A DNA stretch of 64,000 nt from Pyropia yezoensis (GCA_009829735.1 CM020619.1:502590-566589), one strand, 5' to 3'. Shown: positions 48,336 to 59,179, counted from the first letter of the stretch. Numbers and translations: made by a program. Notes: a model not told the origin generated them from the sequence alone.

Positions 48336-49795
48336 CTCTCGGTCGCTCGAAAGGCATGAGGTTTCGCCCTTATCTTCGACGTGGGGCCACGCCGGCGCCG
48401 TCGGGCTCGCTTGCTTCCCATCCAACGTCTGGGCGATGAAGGACTGTCTTATTCGCCTTAATGGAAATAGCTGTTGCTTTCCGTCCTTGCGGCCGGTCGG
48501 TCCCGTTTCCCATTTATTGATGAACACTTATTCCACATCAACCATGTGCCGTCGCCCAACGGGTGCTCCGCCGCCGTGGCCGCGGTGCCAATCTGGAGGA
48601 CACCACGGTAGGGGGTGGTGTCAACCCAGAGGCGTGGCGTGTGCGAGCCACCATGGCCTCCCGGCCGGTGCCGCCCGGCCGGTGGGTCTGTGGGTGTGTG
48701 GTTGTGCCTGTGGCCGCCGGGGTGCGTGTGCCGCGGCGGTGCGGTCGGTGGGACATATCACACTGTGCCCCGCGCGTCGCGCGCCATTTGCCTGGGGGCT
48801 GCATGCGGGTAACCTGCTGGGGGGGCGCCTCTGGCAGCGTCAGGACGGAGAAGGGGGGGGGGGGGAGCAGGAAGGCCCAGCGGCACTACAATGACCGCCC
48901 CTCGCCGGTCTTGCCCGGCGAGCGGGGAGGGGTGAGGAGGCGAGGGGTGGGGCGGGGAAGGGACGCGGTTGTGGGGGGAGGAAGGGGGCGGGGGGGGGGG
49001 GGGGGGGCTGCACTGGATCAGACGTGCACCACAACTCGGGGGTCGCACGCCCCGGCTTTGGCGCGGCCGGCATGAGGAAGGGGATGGCGAGGGGAGGTGG
49101 TCGGCATTGCCGTTGATGAGCCGCGGTGCCCCCGCCGCCGCCGCCGCCACCGCCAGCCCGACCACTGGGGCCTCCATCGTGTATCTCTCACCCGCTCATG
49201 TCGCGCGCCTGCCCCTCTCCCCCTTGGACCTTGCGGTGCACACCCCCGGTCGGCAGCGGCAGCGTCGGCCGGGGCGGCGGGGCCCATCTGCCCGTTCGGA
49301 AGGTCGGGGGGGGGCGATGGTTGAAAGGAGCCCCCATACCCACCCCCCGCCGCCCACGGCCGACGACTGGCAGCGCCAGCGCGGTGGGGCTTGAAGCATA
49401 GCTCAGGAAATCACCCTCATTCGGGTGTGCGAGTTGCGGACGCGATTGTGGACCCCCTCACACGGCACCGTGCGCCCCAGCTTTCTCTTTCCTATTTAAC
49501 TATGTCCTGTGGCCATGTGTTCCGGACCACAGCAGTGATGCTGCCTTTGATCACGTAAAGCACCATGTCCTGCGCTACATGCACATGTATGGCAGCATTA
49601 CTGCTCTTGCCCAGGAAAAACCGTCGCGTGCGCCCCACAACTCATGTCAAACAGCACCCTGCAGAATTCTGCGCATTGAACATCGAAGTGTGGCAAAACC
49701 AGCGGTCTCATGGCTGTTCAACGAGTGCTGATTGGTTGAGGCACGCCAGCGACCGCCTGGGAGAGTGAGTGGTCCGCAAGAATGTGAGACCGCCC
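48336..49795. other. Unrecognised segment with long G tracts and CCG repeats
   Basis: A G run of more than 12 lies at about 48854-48866 and one of about 18 at about 48991-49008, with a (CCG)n-like stretch at about 49131-49157. The long frames here are Gly/Pro/Arg low complexity. The last five bases, CGCCC, are the target duplication of the family B element. Confidence 0.35.
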
Positions 49796-50266
49796 TGTGG
49801 CAGTATTGACCCCCAGGTAAGGGGGCAACACGTGCCATGCAAGGGGCGGCAGGCCACTAGCCTGATCCGTTCCTCCCCCTGCATTTGGGTCCATATTCTT
49901 TAAGTTTGGGATAGTTAGCTTAGTAGTAAATCCAACTTGGATTTGAGGGTTTTCTGCATTTATCGTCTTGAATTTTCGTGTGGCCCGGTGGGCAGGTGCT
50001 GGGGTGGGAGATTCTGAGTGGCGAGATTCTGAGTGGACCCGGGGGGGATAAGGGGAGGGATAGCGGGGCTTGGCCCTGCGTCCCCGTCCCGACCAAGAAA
50101 CTGTTGGACCACACACCATCCTCTTGTTTGTCCGTGGGGGGTTCGCCCCACAACAGGGACAGAGTGTGTGCGACTTGCACTTCTTCCGGTTCCCCCGACA
50201 CGGGAGGCAGCCCCTGTACACCGCCCCAACTTGGGTGCCGTGTGTGCAAGAGTGGTTTTTGCCACA
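49796..50266 (+). repeat. 5' LTR of family B element
   Basis: 471 bp from TGTGGCAGTATTG to TTTTTGCCACA, so the ends are the inverted repeat TGTGGCA/TGCCACA. Contains GAGATTCTGAGTGG twice in tandem (50008-50036). Confidence 0.93.
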
Positions 50267-50268
50267 TT

Positions 50269-50280
50269 TGGTGGAGCAGC
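50269..50280 (+). other. Primer-binding site of family B element
   Basis: TGGTGGAGCAGC, two bases after the LTR, identical to the family A site. Confidence 0.75.
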
Positions 50281-50385
50281 GGGGGTCAGAGGTAAACTTT
50301 ACCTCCGGGTGCACCCAGGTGTAGGGGGCCCTCTGTCTCAGAGGAACGGTGGACTTGTACCGTGTCATACGGATCGTCAGTCAAC

Positions 50386-52332
50386 ATGGCTAGTTCGGAC
50401 CCCCCGTCGTCCGGGGAGTACACGGGTGACGCACGTACTTCAGTGCCTTTGAATACTGGTGAGACACAGGTGGGTTTACCTGGGGTCGCAGAGGGACTAG
50501 AGGTCCCTCAAGCCAGCAGGACTGGAAGTGCGGGTGGGCAACAGGCCACCCCGACTCAGTCGGGAGTCCACTCTGGTGACACTTCTGATGTGGGTGGGCC
50601 GAAGTCTGGCCACCGTGTGGTATACTCAACGGGAACGTCCCAAGGGGTGAGGACTGTCCCCGCGGGTTCCACTCGGGTTGGAGCCAACTTTGGCTTGGAG
50701 CCGTCGCCAACTAGGCTTTCGGAGGACGGCGGACCTCCGTTGGTCGGCGATGGGCGCGCGCCCATGCCCCCGGTTGAGACCCCTGAGGAACGTGGTTACC
50801 CCTCAGGTGGACTCCCGGAGGCGGACCGAGACTCAACTGGAGTCGTCAATCCACTCCTCGCGGAAACTGTCCGTCGGGAGGCGACCAATGTGTTGCGGCA
50901 GACTTTGCCGGACCTGGTGGTCACAATGACGAATACTATTCTGAATCAGATTGTGGCGAGTTTGCCAAATGGCCTTAATGTCCAGACCGGATTGGGGCTT
51001 TCGAGCCCGCAGGCGCAGGGGGAATAACCCCTGACGCCTACTTCGGGTCGCCCCGAACAGGGGGCGACCCCTGTGACTCCAAACGTTGGAGCCGCACCAT
51101 TCTCGGTGGGGCGTACGCCCTTCACGGGGGAGATCCCCTCGGAAACGCCGGCGGCTACACCAAGCTCGCCGTACCAGACTACAGGCGTTGAGGGTCAACT
51201 TACCCCAGTGCCACAGCGGCTGTTCCCTCAACGTGAAGTGCCGCCCAAGATCCAGGTAGCCAACCCGGTCTACCAGAGGATCTTTGACTGTGAGACCTAC
51301 GCCCTCCACAACAAGTCGGTGGCGTATGGTCCTGACCAGGCCCGAGCCATGGGCCGTGCCAAGAAGAATGCACTTCATTCTTTTGGGCACAAAGCGGAGT
51401 GGGATGGAACTCCCCCCCTCCGTGTCTTTGAGTTCCTACGTCGTTTCACAAAAGCCTGTGACGACAATGCCATAAGTGAAGGCATGGCTTTTTACATGCT
51501 ACAGGAGTTTACGAAGGGCGACCTACGGACAGAACTTATGTCCGTCATGCCCAGCTCCTCAAGTGGAGGCGCTGGGGAGGTGACGTCCTATTTGGAGCTC
51601 GTCAACTGGTTGTTGAGGGCCATGGTTGATGAAGCGGCGTTGGCTTCTCAAGTCGAGGAGTTTACGCAAGCCCATCAGGAAGAGGCGGAGGACGAGTTGT
51701 CCTTTGCGGAGCGAGTCCGTAAGCTCAACAATCTTTGTGGGTTTCTTCATCCACAAGCTGTGGTGAAGAGTCGGTTTGTGGAGGGACTCCACTGGTCAGT
51801 CCGGATGGAGACCCGGGAGCATAACACTGCCCGGGCGACCCTGGCCGAGTTGGCTAGGTTCGCTTACCGCAGAGGTGAGGCCTACCGCAAGTTGCGGGAG
51901 GAACAACGCCAGGAGCGTCAGGCCGAGTTGGCCAAGGAACGGGAGGAGGCGCGCCGAGCCAGAGAGTTGAGACAGGCACGCCGAATCCACAAGGAGAGGG
52001 TGGTAGCTGCCGTGGGAACTTCCCAGGGTACCTCTTCGTCTTCCCCAGTCGGGAAGACCCCTCCCGGAACAGACAATCGGTGTTGGAACTGCAACTCCGA
52101 TGGACACTGGGCATATGATTGCCCCAAGTTAAGTAAACGCCTCCAACAACTTGTTAGGAATGCGAGTAAGAAGTCGGCTACGAACGAAGTACGTTCACGC
52201 CGCGAGGGTGGGTCTCGACCAGTCGTCGCGGTCGCCACACCCTCGGCGGAGGAGGCGGACACGTCGTCCTCGGACTCGTCGTCTTCCTCCCCGCCCTCAG
52301 ATTCGGACGCCAAGTCGGCAGGAAACGAATGA
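50386..52332 (+). pseudogene. gag: Gag of family B, with in-frame TAA
   Basis: Starts at ATG 50386 and ends at TGA 52330-52332. One in-frame TAA at 51025-51027 splits it after ~213 codons, at the border between a low-complexity N-terminal region and the capsid-like part. The frame on both sides is open. The capsid-like helices (FLRRFTKACDDNAISEGMAFYML, LVNWLLRAMVDEAALASQVEEF) are followed by a long basic/acidic coiled-coil-like stretch rich in E and R, and a CCHC knuckle CWNCNSDGHWAYDC near 52081. The C-terminus ends SAGNE, like family A's RAGNE, and its stop overlaps the pol start. Confidence 0.85.
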
Positions 52333-53456
52333 CCGTTGGAGCTGGCCGTCCGAAGCTCACAACGGCAGCCTCGGCCAAGTGGGCCAAGAGGACGAACCAA
52401 CCGTGCCGGATACTGCGGCGACCTAAGGGAGTCCGCCCACCTCGGGTAGGACTCCCCAAGAACGTAAACCCACGTCGGGTCATCGCGGTGCTGACGGGTG
52501 AGAACTTCCAGGTGGCTGGACGGGTGCAACTTTCCCCCGGCCGCGCCTGTTGTGCCCGTATCGTACTTGATACCGGGTCAGGAGCCTCCTTGATACGCAA
52601 GTCGCTATTACCAAAGGAGGTGAAGCTCCAACGCTGGAGGTCCAAAGCTGACCATATGATTGACATCAATGGTGGGGTACTTCCCATCGTTGGTGCCGTG
52701 ACCCTACCAACTAGGTTGGGGACCGATGAGGTCGACGTGACCTATGGTGTAGTCGAGAATATATCGGTACCCCTGCTTCTGGGTACCGCTTATGTTGTTA
52801 CACAAGTGCCTTTGCTTTGTGGCCCTGAGTACTGGGTCAAGTTGATGAATGGGGAGACTATCCCCATCCTTGGTAAGGGAAAGTCAGTGGCTCCTGTGAC
52901 AGTCTCACAGTCGAAGCCTATTTGCTCTGTGAGGGAAGGGTTTACTGCTACCCTGCGTTTAGCCCGTAAAGTCACGTTGCCCCCCAACTCGGTGGCGCAC
53001 GTTGACGTTGTAACTGATTATACGGGGAACGGGTTGGTGCACCCTTACCCCCGTCTTGCCCGCAAGCACCAAGTGCATGTTGCCCTTGGCACGATGGACT
53101 CCAAAGCCGGAGTCCCGTGGAGGATCCAGGTGATAAACCTAAGCTCGTCGCCCCAGTACTTCAAGTCGGGAGCCAAGTTCGGCTATATCGACCAACACGA
53201 GGGACCGGTAGTAGCGGTCACCCTTAACGCGGGCGCAAGTAGCGACCCGAAGTCCGGAAAGGAGAAGCATCAAGCCAAGTCGGCCGCCTCTCCTCGGTCC
53301 CATGTGAACATGGAGGGTGTTCCCCCCAGGTTGAGGGTTCAAGTTGAACACCTCTTGGACCAATATCACAAGTTGTGGGATGGTCAATTGGGACTCATGA
53401 GAGCTACCCAACACCGGATCGAGTTGAAGCCCGGTGCACCCCCCATGCGCCAATAA
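52329..53456 (+). CDS. pol: Protease part of pol, family B, ending in TAA
   Basis: Starts at ATG 52329, overlapping the gag stop as ATGA. Early residues (MTVGAGRPK) echo the family A start (MTDGRWGHPSKP). The aspartic protease motif VLDTGSGASLIRK is near residue 78. The frame ends at TAA 53454-53456, just before the conserved PYRGGP that opens RT, one codon from where E0 and E2 have TGA. The frame resumes at once on the other side. Confidence 0.82.
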   Translation: MTVGAGRPKLTTAASAKWAKRTNQPCRILRRPKGVRPPRVGLPKNVNPRRVIAVLTGENFQVAGRVQLSPGRACCARIVLDTGSGASLIRKSLLPKEVKLQRWRSKADHMIDINGGVLPIVGAVTLPTRLGTDEVDVTYGVVENISVPLLLGTAYVVTQVPLLCGPEYWVKLMNGETIPILGKGKSVAPVTVSQSKPICSVREGFTATLRLARKVTLPPNSVAHVDVVTDYTGNGLVHPYPRLARKHQVHVALGTMDSKAGVPWRIQVINLSSSPQYFKSGAKFGYIDQHEGPVVAVTLNAGASSDPKSGKEKHQAKSAASPRSHVNMEGVPPRLRVQVEHLLDQYHKLWDGQLGLMRATQHRIELKPGAPPMRQ

Positions 53457-56266
53457 CCGTATAGGGGAGGACCCCGTTCAAGGGCCCTCGTTAAGGAGCA
53501 AGTTGCTCGCATGGAGGCCCTCGATGTGATCGAGGCCAGCAACGCCGAGCGGGCGAGTCCGGTGGTTATCGTCCCCAAAGCTGATGGGACCCCCCGGTTT
53601 TGTATCGACTACCGTAAGCTCAACGAGAGCACGGTGAAGGACAGTTATCCCCTACCTAGGATGGACGACTGTCTGGACTCTCTGGGGGAGGCAAACGTGT
53701 TCTCTACCCTGGACTGTAACGCGGGGTACTGGCAAATTCCCATTGCCCCGGAGGACAGGCATAAAACTACCTTTACCTGTCACTGTGGTACCTATCAGTG
53801 CAAGCGTTTACCGTTTGGTCTGTGTAACGCGCCGGCAACTTTCCAGCGCGCTATGGACATGCTTCTGGCCGGAGTACGGTGGCAGATCTGTCTCGTGTAC
53901 CTAGACGATATCATTGTGTTCTCCCGAAGTCCGGAGGAACACATTGGCCATCTTGGCCAGGTGTTCAAGCTACTTGCTGACGCCGGTGTGTCACTGAAGG
54001 CGAGTAAGTGCCACCTCTTCACTCAAGAGGTGGAGTACTTGGGACATGTTGTCCGTCCGGGGCGTCTCAGTGTGAACGAGAAGAACTTGAGGGCCATCCG
54101 TAAGGCTCAGCACCCCCGGACCCAGACCCAGATGAGGAGCTTCCTCGGGATGTGTAACGTGTACCGACGTTTCACCAAGGGCTTCGCCAAGGTGGCGAAG
54201 CCGTTGAATGAGTTAGTGAGCTCAACGCTCCCGAAGAACCTGTCTCCCCCAAGTCGGGTGGAGCAGGAATCCTTTGAGACTCTTCGGGACCTTCTGCTGA
54301 AGCCCCCTATCCTGGCTATTCCCAGGTTGGGAGGCCACTACATCCTGGATGTGGATGCTAGCTACGACCAACTTGGTTGTGTGTTGCTTCAGCAGCAGCC
54401 GGACAAGGAGTACTTGCCGGTGGGATACTTTAGCAAGGGGCTGAACTCGGCCGAGAAGAACTACGGAGTTACCGAGTTGGAAGGACTCGCAGTGGTGTGG
54501 GCGGTGACGTCACTTCGTCACTACCTAGAGGGTGAGAAGTTCCTCATCCGCTGTGACCACCGCGCGTTGCAGTTCATCTTCAAGAGGGATTGTACGAACA
54601 CTCGTCTCAACCGGTGGAGGGTGCGACTGGCACCCTTCAACTTTGATATTGAGTACCGACCTGGCAGGCAACATGCCCTTGCCGACGGCCTCTCTCGGGT
54701 ACCTACCGAGGGGCCGGACACTAACCCAGTCGATGAGGACATCCCCATCGTGGGGGCAGTCACGCGCTCGGGTCAGGCGTTGAACCACGAGGCGCCAGGG
54801 AACAAGAAGTACTTGCCCCTGTCCCTGGACGAGGTGGTGAAGGCCCAGGCCGAAGATCCCTTCTGCAAGTCGCAGAGGGATACACTGGATACAGTGGCGG
54901 AGACGCGGTTCTTCTTGGGAGACGATGACCTCGTCATGAGGAGGGGGGTATTCCAGGGGACCGAACAACTTGTCGTCCCCGCATCCCTCAAGGGCAGTAT
55001 CCTTGAGAGGGAGCACAACGCTCCCACGGGTGGACACCTGGGGTCTAGTAAACTGTACCAGACCCTGAGGACCAGGTACTACTGGCCGTCCATGGTGGTG
55101 GACATCTACAGTTGGGTGGCTGCCTGCACAAGATGTGCACAGAACCGTCTGATGGAACGGCGGCCTAGTACGGCTATGCTATTGTTCCCGGCCAAGGAGC
55201 CCTTCGCCGCGTTGGCGATGGACATCCTTGGGCCACTGCCAGTGACCGAGGAGGGCAGCCAGTACCTCCTGGTCATCTGTGACCGCTTCACGAAACTTAC
55301 GCGAGCGATCCCGCTGGCAGAGATCACGGCCATGTCGGTCGTGTCAGCCTTCCTAGATCACTGGGTTGCCGCGTATGGCATCCCAGATAGTACACTATCG
55401 GACAATGGACCGCAATTTGCGTCTGTACTGTTTCAGGGAGTGCTGGATATGTTGGGGGTTAAGGCAAACTATGCCACCCCCTACCACCCACAAACTAATG
55501 GGCAGGTGGAGCGCTTCAACAAAACTATTGTTAGGCAGCTGCGCCACTATGTGAGTAAGCACGTGAAGACGTGGGACCAATACATTTCTATTCTTACTAC
55601 TGCCTACAATTCGCAGGTTCACTCATCTACCGGGGAAGTACCCCTCGCTTTTGTGACCCCCCGTCGTGTGCGGTCTATTGCCGTGAGGCCGTCGCTCCCA
55701 ACTAGGGAGGATAGTGGCAGTACGCCTACTCCTACTGAAAGTAAGGCGGAGTTCGCTGCTAGGCTGGAACACCTCATCCCTAAAGTCAGGGCTGAGATGG
55801 ACAAAGCACAAAAGCGCTACAAGCGTACCTTTGACAAAAAGGTGCGCAATGCTAAGCATGTCCCCGAACAGGGTGACTGGGTGCTGGTACACTCACATAC
55901 CCCAACTGGGAGAAGTTGGTATTCCAGACGAAGGGGCCGTACCAGGTCCTTCGTACTGATGGGCGGCGTTTCACCATCGAAAGTGACGATGGGGTCCGCA
56001 CAGTGAACGGACAGGACGTGGTCAAAGTTGCACCACCGCCTGCAGGCGACCCAGCTTGGGCGCGTGCTTTGGAAGCGTGGCGCCTCCCCTCACTGCCTGC
56101 GGCCAAACAGGGCCCGCAGGAGTACGTGTTCGATAAGTTCATCGACCACGGATGGGATGAGGACACTAACCGCCTCATGTTGAGCGTGCGTTGGTTTGGC
56201 TACAAAGCCAAGGATGATACGTGGGAGTATGTGGAGGACCTTCCCGCTGAGAAGGTCCGGGCGTAG
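53457..56266 (+). pseudogene. pol: RT-RNase H-integrase-chromodomain, family B, with a late frameshift
   Basis: The frame is open from after TAA 53454-53456, first ATG 53511. RT has TLDCNAGYWQIPI, LPFGLCNAPATFQ and YLDDIIVFS. RNase H has LDVDASYDQLGCVLLQ and RCDHRALQF. Integrase has an H-H-C-C region (EREHNAPTGGH, CTRCAQN) and DDE residues (AMDILGPLP, TLSDNGPQF, HPQTNGQVERFN). Near 55908 a G run appears one base short, and the reading passes to another frame (55916-56266) encoding the integrase tail and a chromodomain: YVFDKFIDHG, SVRWFGYK, DTWEY. The ancestor was plainly one protein. The indel may be a consensus error. Confidence 0.87.
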
Positions 56267-56422
56267 TGTGCCCGGAATGAGATAGACCCCAACAGACCTC
56301 CCTCAACGTGAGGGAGGGCCGAGCCACAGTGCCAAGAGAGTGCTTCAAGTCGAAGTGGTACGCAGAGTGGCTTTTAACTACAGCCATAACCCTCACACTC
56401 TCACAACAAAGGCAGCTGCCAA
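56267..56422. other. Convergent spacer of family B with a strong hairpin
   Basis: 156 bp between the pol stop and the antisense gene's stop. A perfect 9-bp stem, CCTCCCTCA / TGAGGGAGG with loop ACG, lies at 56297-56317. It is the positional counterpart of the family A hairpin array. Confidence 0.7.
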
Positions 56423-58367
56423 CTAGGCATGCATGCTAGACTCTCCCACCCCACGGCCCTCGCCCTCACGTAGAGGCGAGCGGCGAGACCCACGGCGATA
56501 ACGCTCCCCACCAGTCGAAGGGGGCGGCGGCTCCAAGTCGGAACCGTCGCGCCCCTCACGGTCGCGCAAGCGGCGCCGACCGTGGCTACTCTTCTGCTTG
56601 GTCTTGCGCGAAAGTTTGCGACGCAGACGCTGGACCGACTCCGACTCTGACGGAGTCGAGGACTCCGAGACGGAGTAAGACAACTCGTCTTCCGACACGG
56701 AGGGAGAGCGCCGCGAGTGTCGGCGACGACGGCGAGGAGGAGAGTAAGCCCGACTCGCTCGTCGTTTGCCACGCCCAAGTGGGGCTGGCTGGGGCATAAT
56801 AGCCTCGATGCGAGCCAACTCGGCCGTCATAAACTCCGCCACCGACTCGCAACTCGCGGTCGCCACTGCAGTACGAACGCGCTCGTCAAGTTGAGGAGTC
56901 TCGGAAGTTTGAAGGGTTGCGGTCGACGCGGCCAACCAGGAAATGGTGCGCACCAACGTGGTGATCATCATCTCTGAGGTAAGAGGCGTGGGCGGTTACA
57001 CCAACTTGGGGTATACCGTCAGGAGGGTGTCCCCCAAGTTGGGGGACACCGGGGTGGACGACTCAACGGCCACGCTAATCGGGATGTTCCCGTGCGGCTG
57101 GAAGGGGACGGGAGGAAGCGGAGGAGCACGCCGAGGTGGCGGGACCCGGGTGTAGCTGCGACCCCGACTTGGGGCCCCCGCAGTAGGTTGAGTCATATGG
57201 TCATCATATGAGGGCACAGCCATATCTATGGGCTTGTCCGGGGGTGGCGCAGTGTGACGATCCACCCCCGGGGCATACGGATAGTCCCCGATGCCCAACC
57301 CCTCTCGTAGGACCACACGGCCGTCGTGAAGTTCACGAGCGACCCACACGAACTGGCGAAGTGCGCCATCGTCCTTGGGCCCACGAGTGGGGCGGCGCAA
57401 CTTGTGCTCAATGCTCTCCCACTCGATAAACTTGTGGAGGCGGAGCATCTCCTCAAGTAGGGTGAGTTGTCCTGATGGGCACCCCTCAGCAACTAGCTGA
57501 GGGGTGAGCTGTTCCAAACCTTGGATAAGCCGGAGGGGGAGATGCCAGAGCATCCCCCGCCGCTGAACACAAGACACCCAGGTCGACATGACCTCGAGGA
57601 GCCACTGGGTGGCCAACATGGCCCACACCAGGTGATCAGGGCCAGCCGTCAACATGACGGAGCCGAAGTGGACAAGCAACCGTGGCAGCAACGCCGGGAG
57701 CCCGTAGGGGACCTCAACTTGAGGCCACCACTCGGGCTTCTTCGGATAGTACTGCTCCTTACTGGCAGCAGACTGCTGAGGAAACTCAAGTTGAGCCGAG
57801 GTCACCAAGTAGGGACCTCGCCGGAAGTCCTTCTCCATCCGCACATCAAAGTGATGAGTGTGCGGATCGGCCTCGTGAAGGTACGGGGGGCGAGTTGCCA
57901 CCGCGTCCCAAGTAAAGGTCGGCAAGTCGCCGGGACCCGGGATAGTTCCCCCGCGGTCCACCATGGCCTTGGCACGCTGAACGTCCTCAACCTCCTCATC
58001 GTCCAGGAAGGCAAACTGGTCCGTCCTGAAGCCGGCAGGGAACCCGACCCTACGGGGATACTTCTCCCGTAGGCGGTCCCATACCCGACCCATCGCTGTG
58101 CCAAGTCGGCCACAGCGAAGAACAGTCAACCCCTCCTCATGGAGAGGCCAAGCGGGGTAAAACCACCGCCCCAAGGCCTCACGCGGGACAACTTGTCCCC
58201 GCCTCCGGGAAAGATCCCGCCGTCAACCCAAAGCCGGGTGACGCGGGAGTCCCATCCCCCGGAGCAATCGCGGAGCCCCCGCCGGAAGTCCCGGCGGGTG
58301 CTGCACCGTAGGTGGTGTCCTCCATACGCTCGTCAAGAGAGTCCGTCTCCACTCCCGGGGTCGCCAT
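56423..58367 (-). pseudogene. Antisense gene of family B, with frameshift and in-frame TAA
   Basis: Reads opposite to pol from ATG 58367. An N-terminal low-complexity part (to ~58190) is one frame off the main part, which opens at about 58195 (VVPREALGRWFYPAWP). It runs to TAA 56998-56996 and continues in the same frame to 56423. The core shares a pattern with the family A antisense protein: HFGSVML (A: YFGSVLA), VQRRGMLWHLP (A: VRRQGRLFHLP), then a leucine-rich helical stretch ending in FIEW (A: AVNW). The last ~130 residues are Arg/Ser-rich (SPPRRRRRHSRRSPSVSEDE), like an SR-type nucleic-acid-binding tail, which family A lacks. Function unknown. Confidence 0.7.
57027..57049. repeat. Perfect palindrome, 11-bp arms, in family B antisense gene
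   Basis: GTGTCCCCCAA - G - TTGGGGGACAC. It lies about 28 bp before the in-frame TAA (in antisense direction) and shares the core CCCCAA-G-TTGGGG with the palindrome at 58370-58390. Confidence 0.8.
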
Positions 58368-58369
58368 GA

Positions 58370-58390
58370 CTCTCCCCAAGTTGGGGAGAG
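58370..58390. promoter_or_regulatory. Perfect palindrome directly upstream of the family B antisense start codon
   Basis: CTCTCCCCAA - G - TTGGGGAGAG, 10-bp arms, two bases from the ATG at 58367. It could be a protein-binding site or an RNA hairpin controlling translation. Confidence 0.6.
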
Positions 58391-58690
58391 ACGCCCTCGC
58401 TACAGCGGCACGAGACCCGCCTCGAGTTGAGGGGGACTCGGATCGTGGGTAGACGCGTGGCCTCCCCAGTGTGGGGCGGCCCCGTGGAAGGTGAAGGGGA
58501 GGAGGTGGTGATGGTGAGGTGTGAACTGAGGAGAGCAAGCTGCCGAGTGGGCAAGCTTGAGGAGAGGGGGGGTCAACGTGACCGCCTCCACATCCGCGTT
58601 ACGTACTCGATGGGGGACAGCAAGTCGCGCCCCCAACGCCGAGACGTGCGTTTACGCACCCCCTCACAGGGCCGACCGGGTCGGTCGGAA
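58391..58690. other. Leader of the family B antisense gene
   Basis: 300 bp upstream of the palindrome at the antisense start codon, up to the polypurine tract. Pro/Ser-coding frames continue into it, but no conserved start is evident. Confidence 0.4.
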
Positions 58691-58705
58691 CTGAGGAGAG
58701 GGGAG
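58691..58705 (+). other. Polypurine tract of family B element
   Basis: CTGAGGAGAGGGGAG directly precedes the 3' LTR. Confidence 0.75.
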
Positions 58706-59174
58706 TGTGGCAGTATTGACCCCCAGGTAGGGGGGCAACACGTGCCATGCAAGGTGCGGCAGGCCACTAGCCTGATCCGTTCCTTCCCCTGCATTTGGGT
58801 CCATATTCCCTAAGTTTGGGATAGTTAGCTTAGTAGTAAATCCAACTTGGATTTGAGGGTTTTCTGCATTTATCGTCTTGAATTTTCGTGTGGCCCGGTG
58901 GGCAGGTGCTGGGGTGGGAGATTCTGAGTGGCGAGATTCTGAGTGGACCCTGGGGGGATAAGGGGAGGGACAGCGGGGCTTGGCCCTGCGTCCCCGTCCC
59001 GACCAAGAAACTGTTGGACCACACACCATCCTCTTGTTTGTCCGTGGGGGGTTCGCCCCACAACAGGGACAGAGTGTGTGCGACTTGCACTTCTTCCGGT
59101 TCCCCCGACACGGGAGGCAGCCCTTGTACACCGCCCCAACTTGGGTGCCGTGTGTGCAAGTGGTTTTTGCCACA
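58706..59174 (+). repeat. 3' LTR of family B element
   Basis: 469 bp, TGTGGCA to TGCCACA; about 8 substitutions and a 2-bp deletion (near 59161) relative to the 5' LTR. Followed by target duplication CGCCC. Confidence 0.93.
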
Positions 59175-59179
59175 CGCCC

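Larger units (their letters stand above)
49796..59174 (+). mobile_element. Family B chromovirus, full length
   Basis: 9,379 bp between LTRs 49796-50266 and 58706-59174, flanked by CGCCC (49791-49795 and 59175-59179). The LTRs differ by about 8 substitutions and one 2-bp indel. Order: LTR, PBS, gag, protease frame, RT-RNase H-integrase-chromodomain, short convergent spacer, antisense gene (minus strand), leader, polypurine tract, LTR. LTR sequence and proteins are far from family A, but the plan and PBS are the same. gag, pol and the antisense gene each carry one in-frame TAA, plus a frameshift in integrase and one in the antisense gene. Confidence 0.93.

Noticed and set aside
48563..49075. 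170-codon Gly/Arg-rich frame
   Set aside because: It runs through the poly-G tracts, where any frame without stops appears coding by composition.
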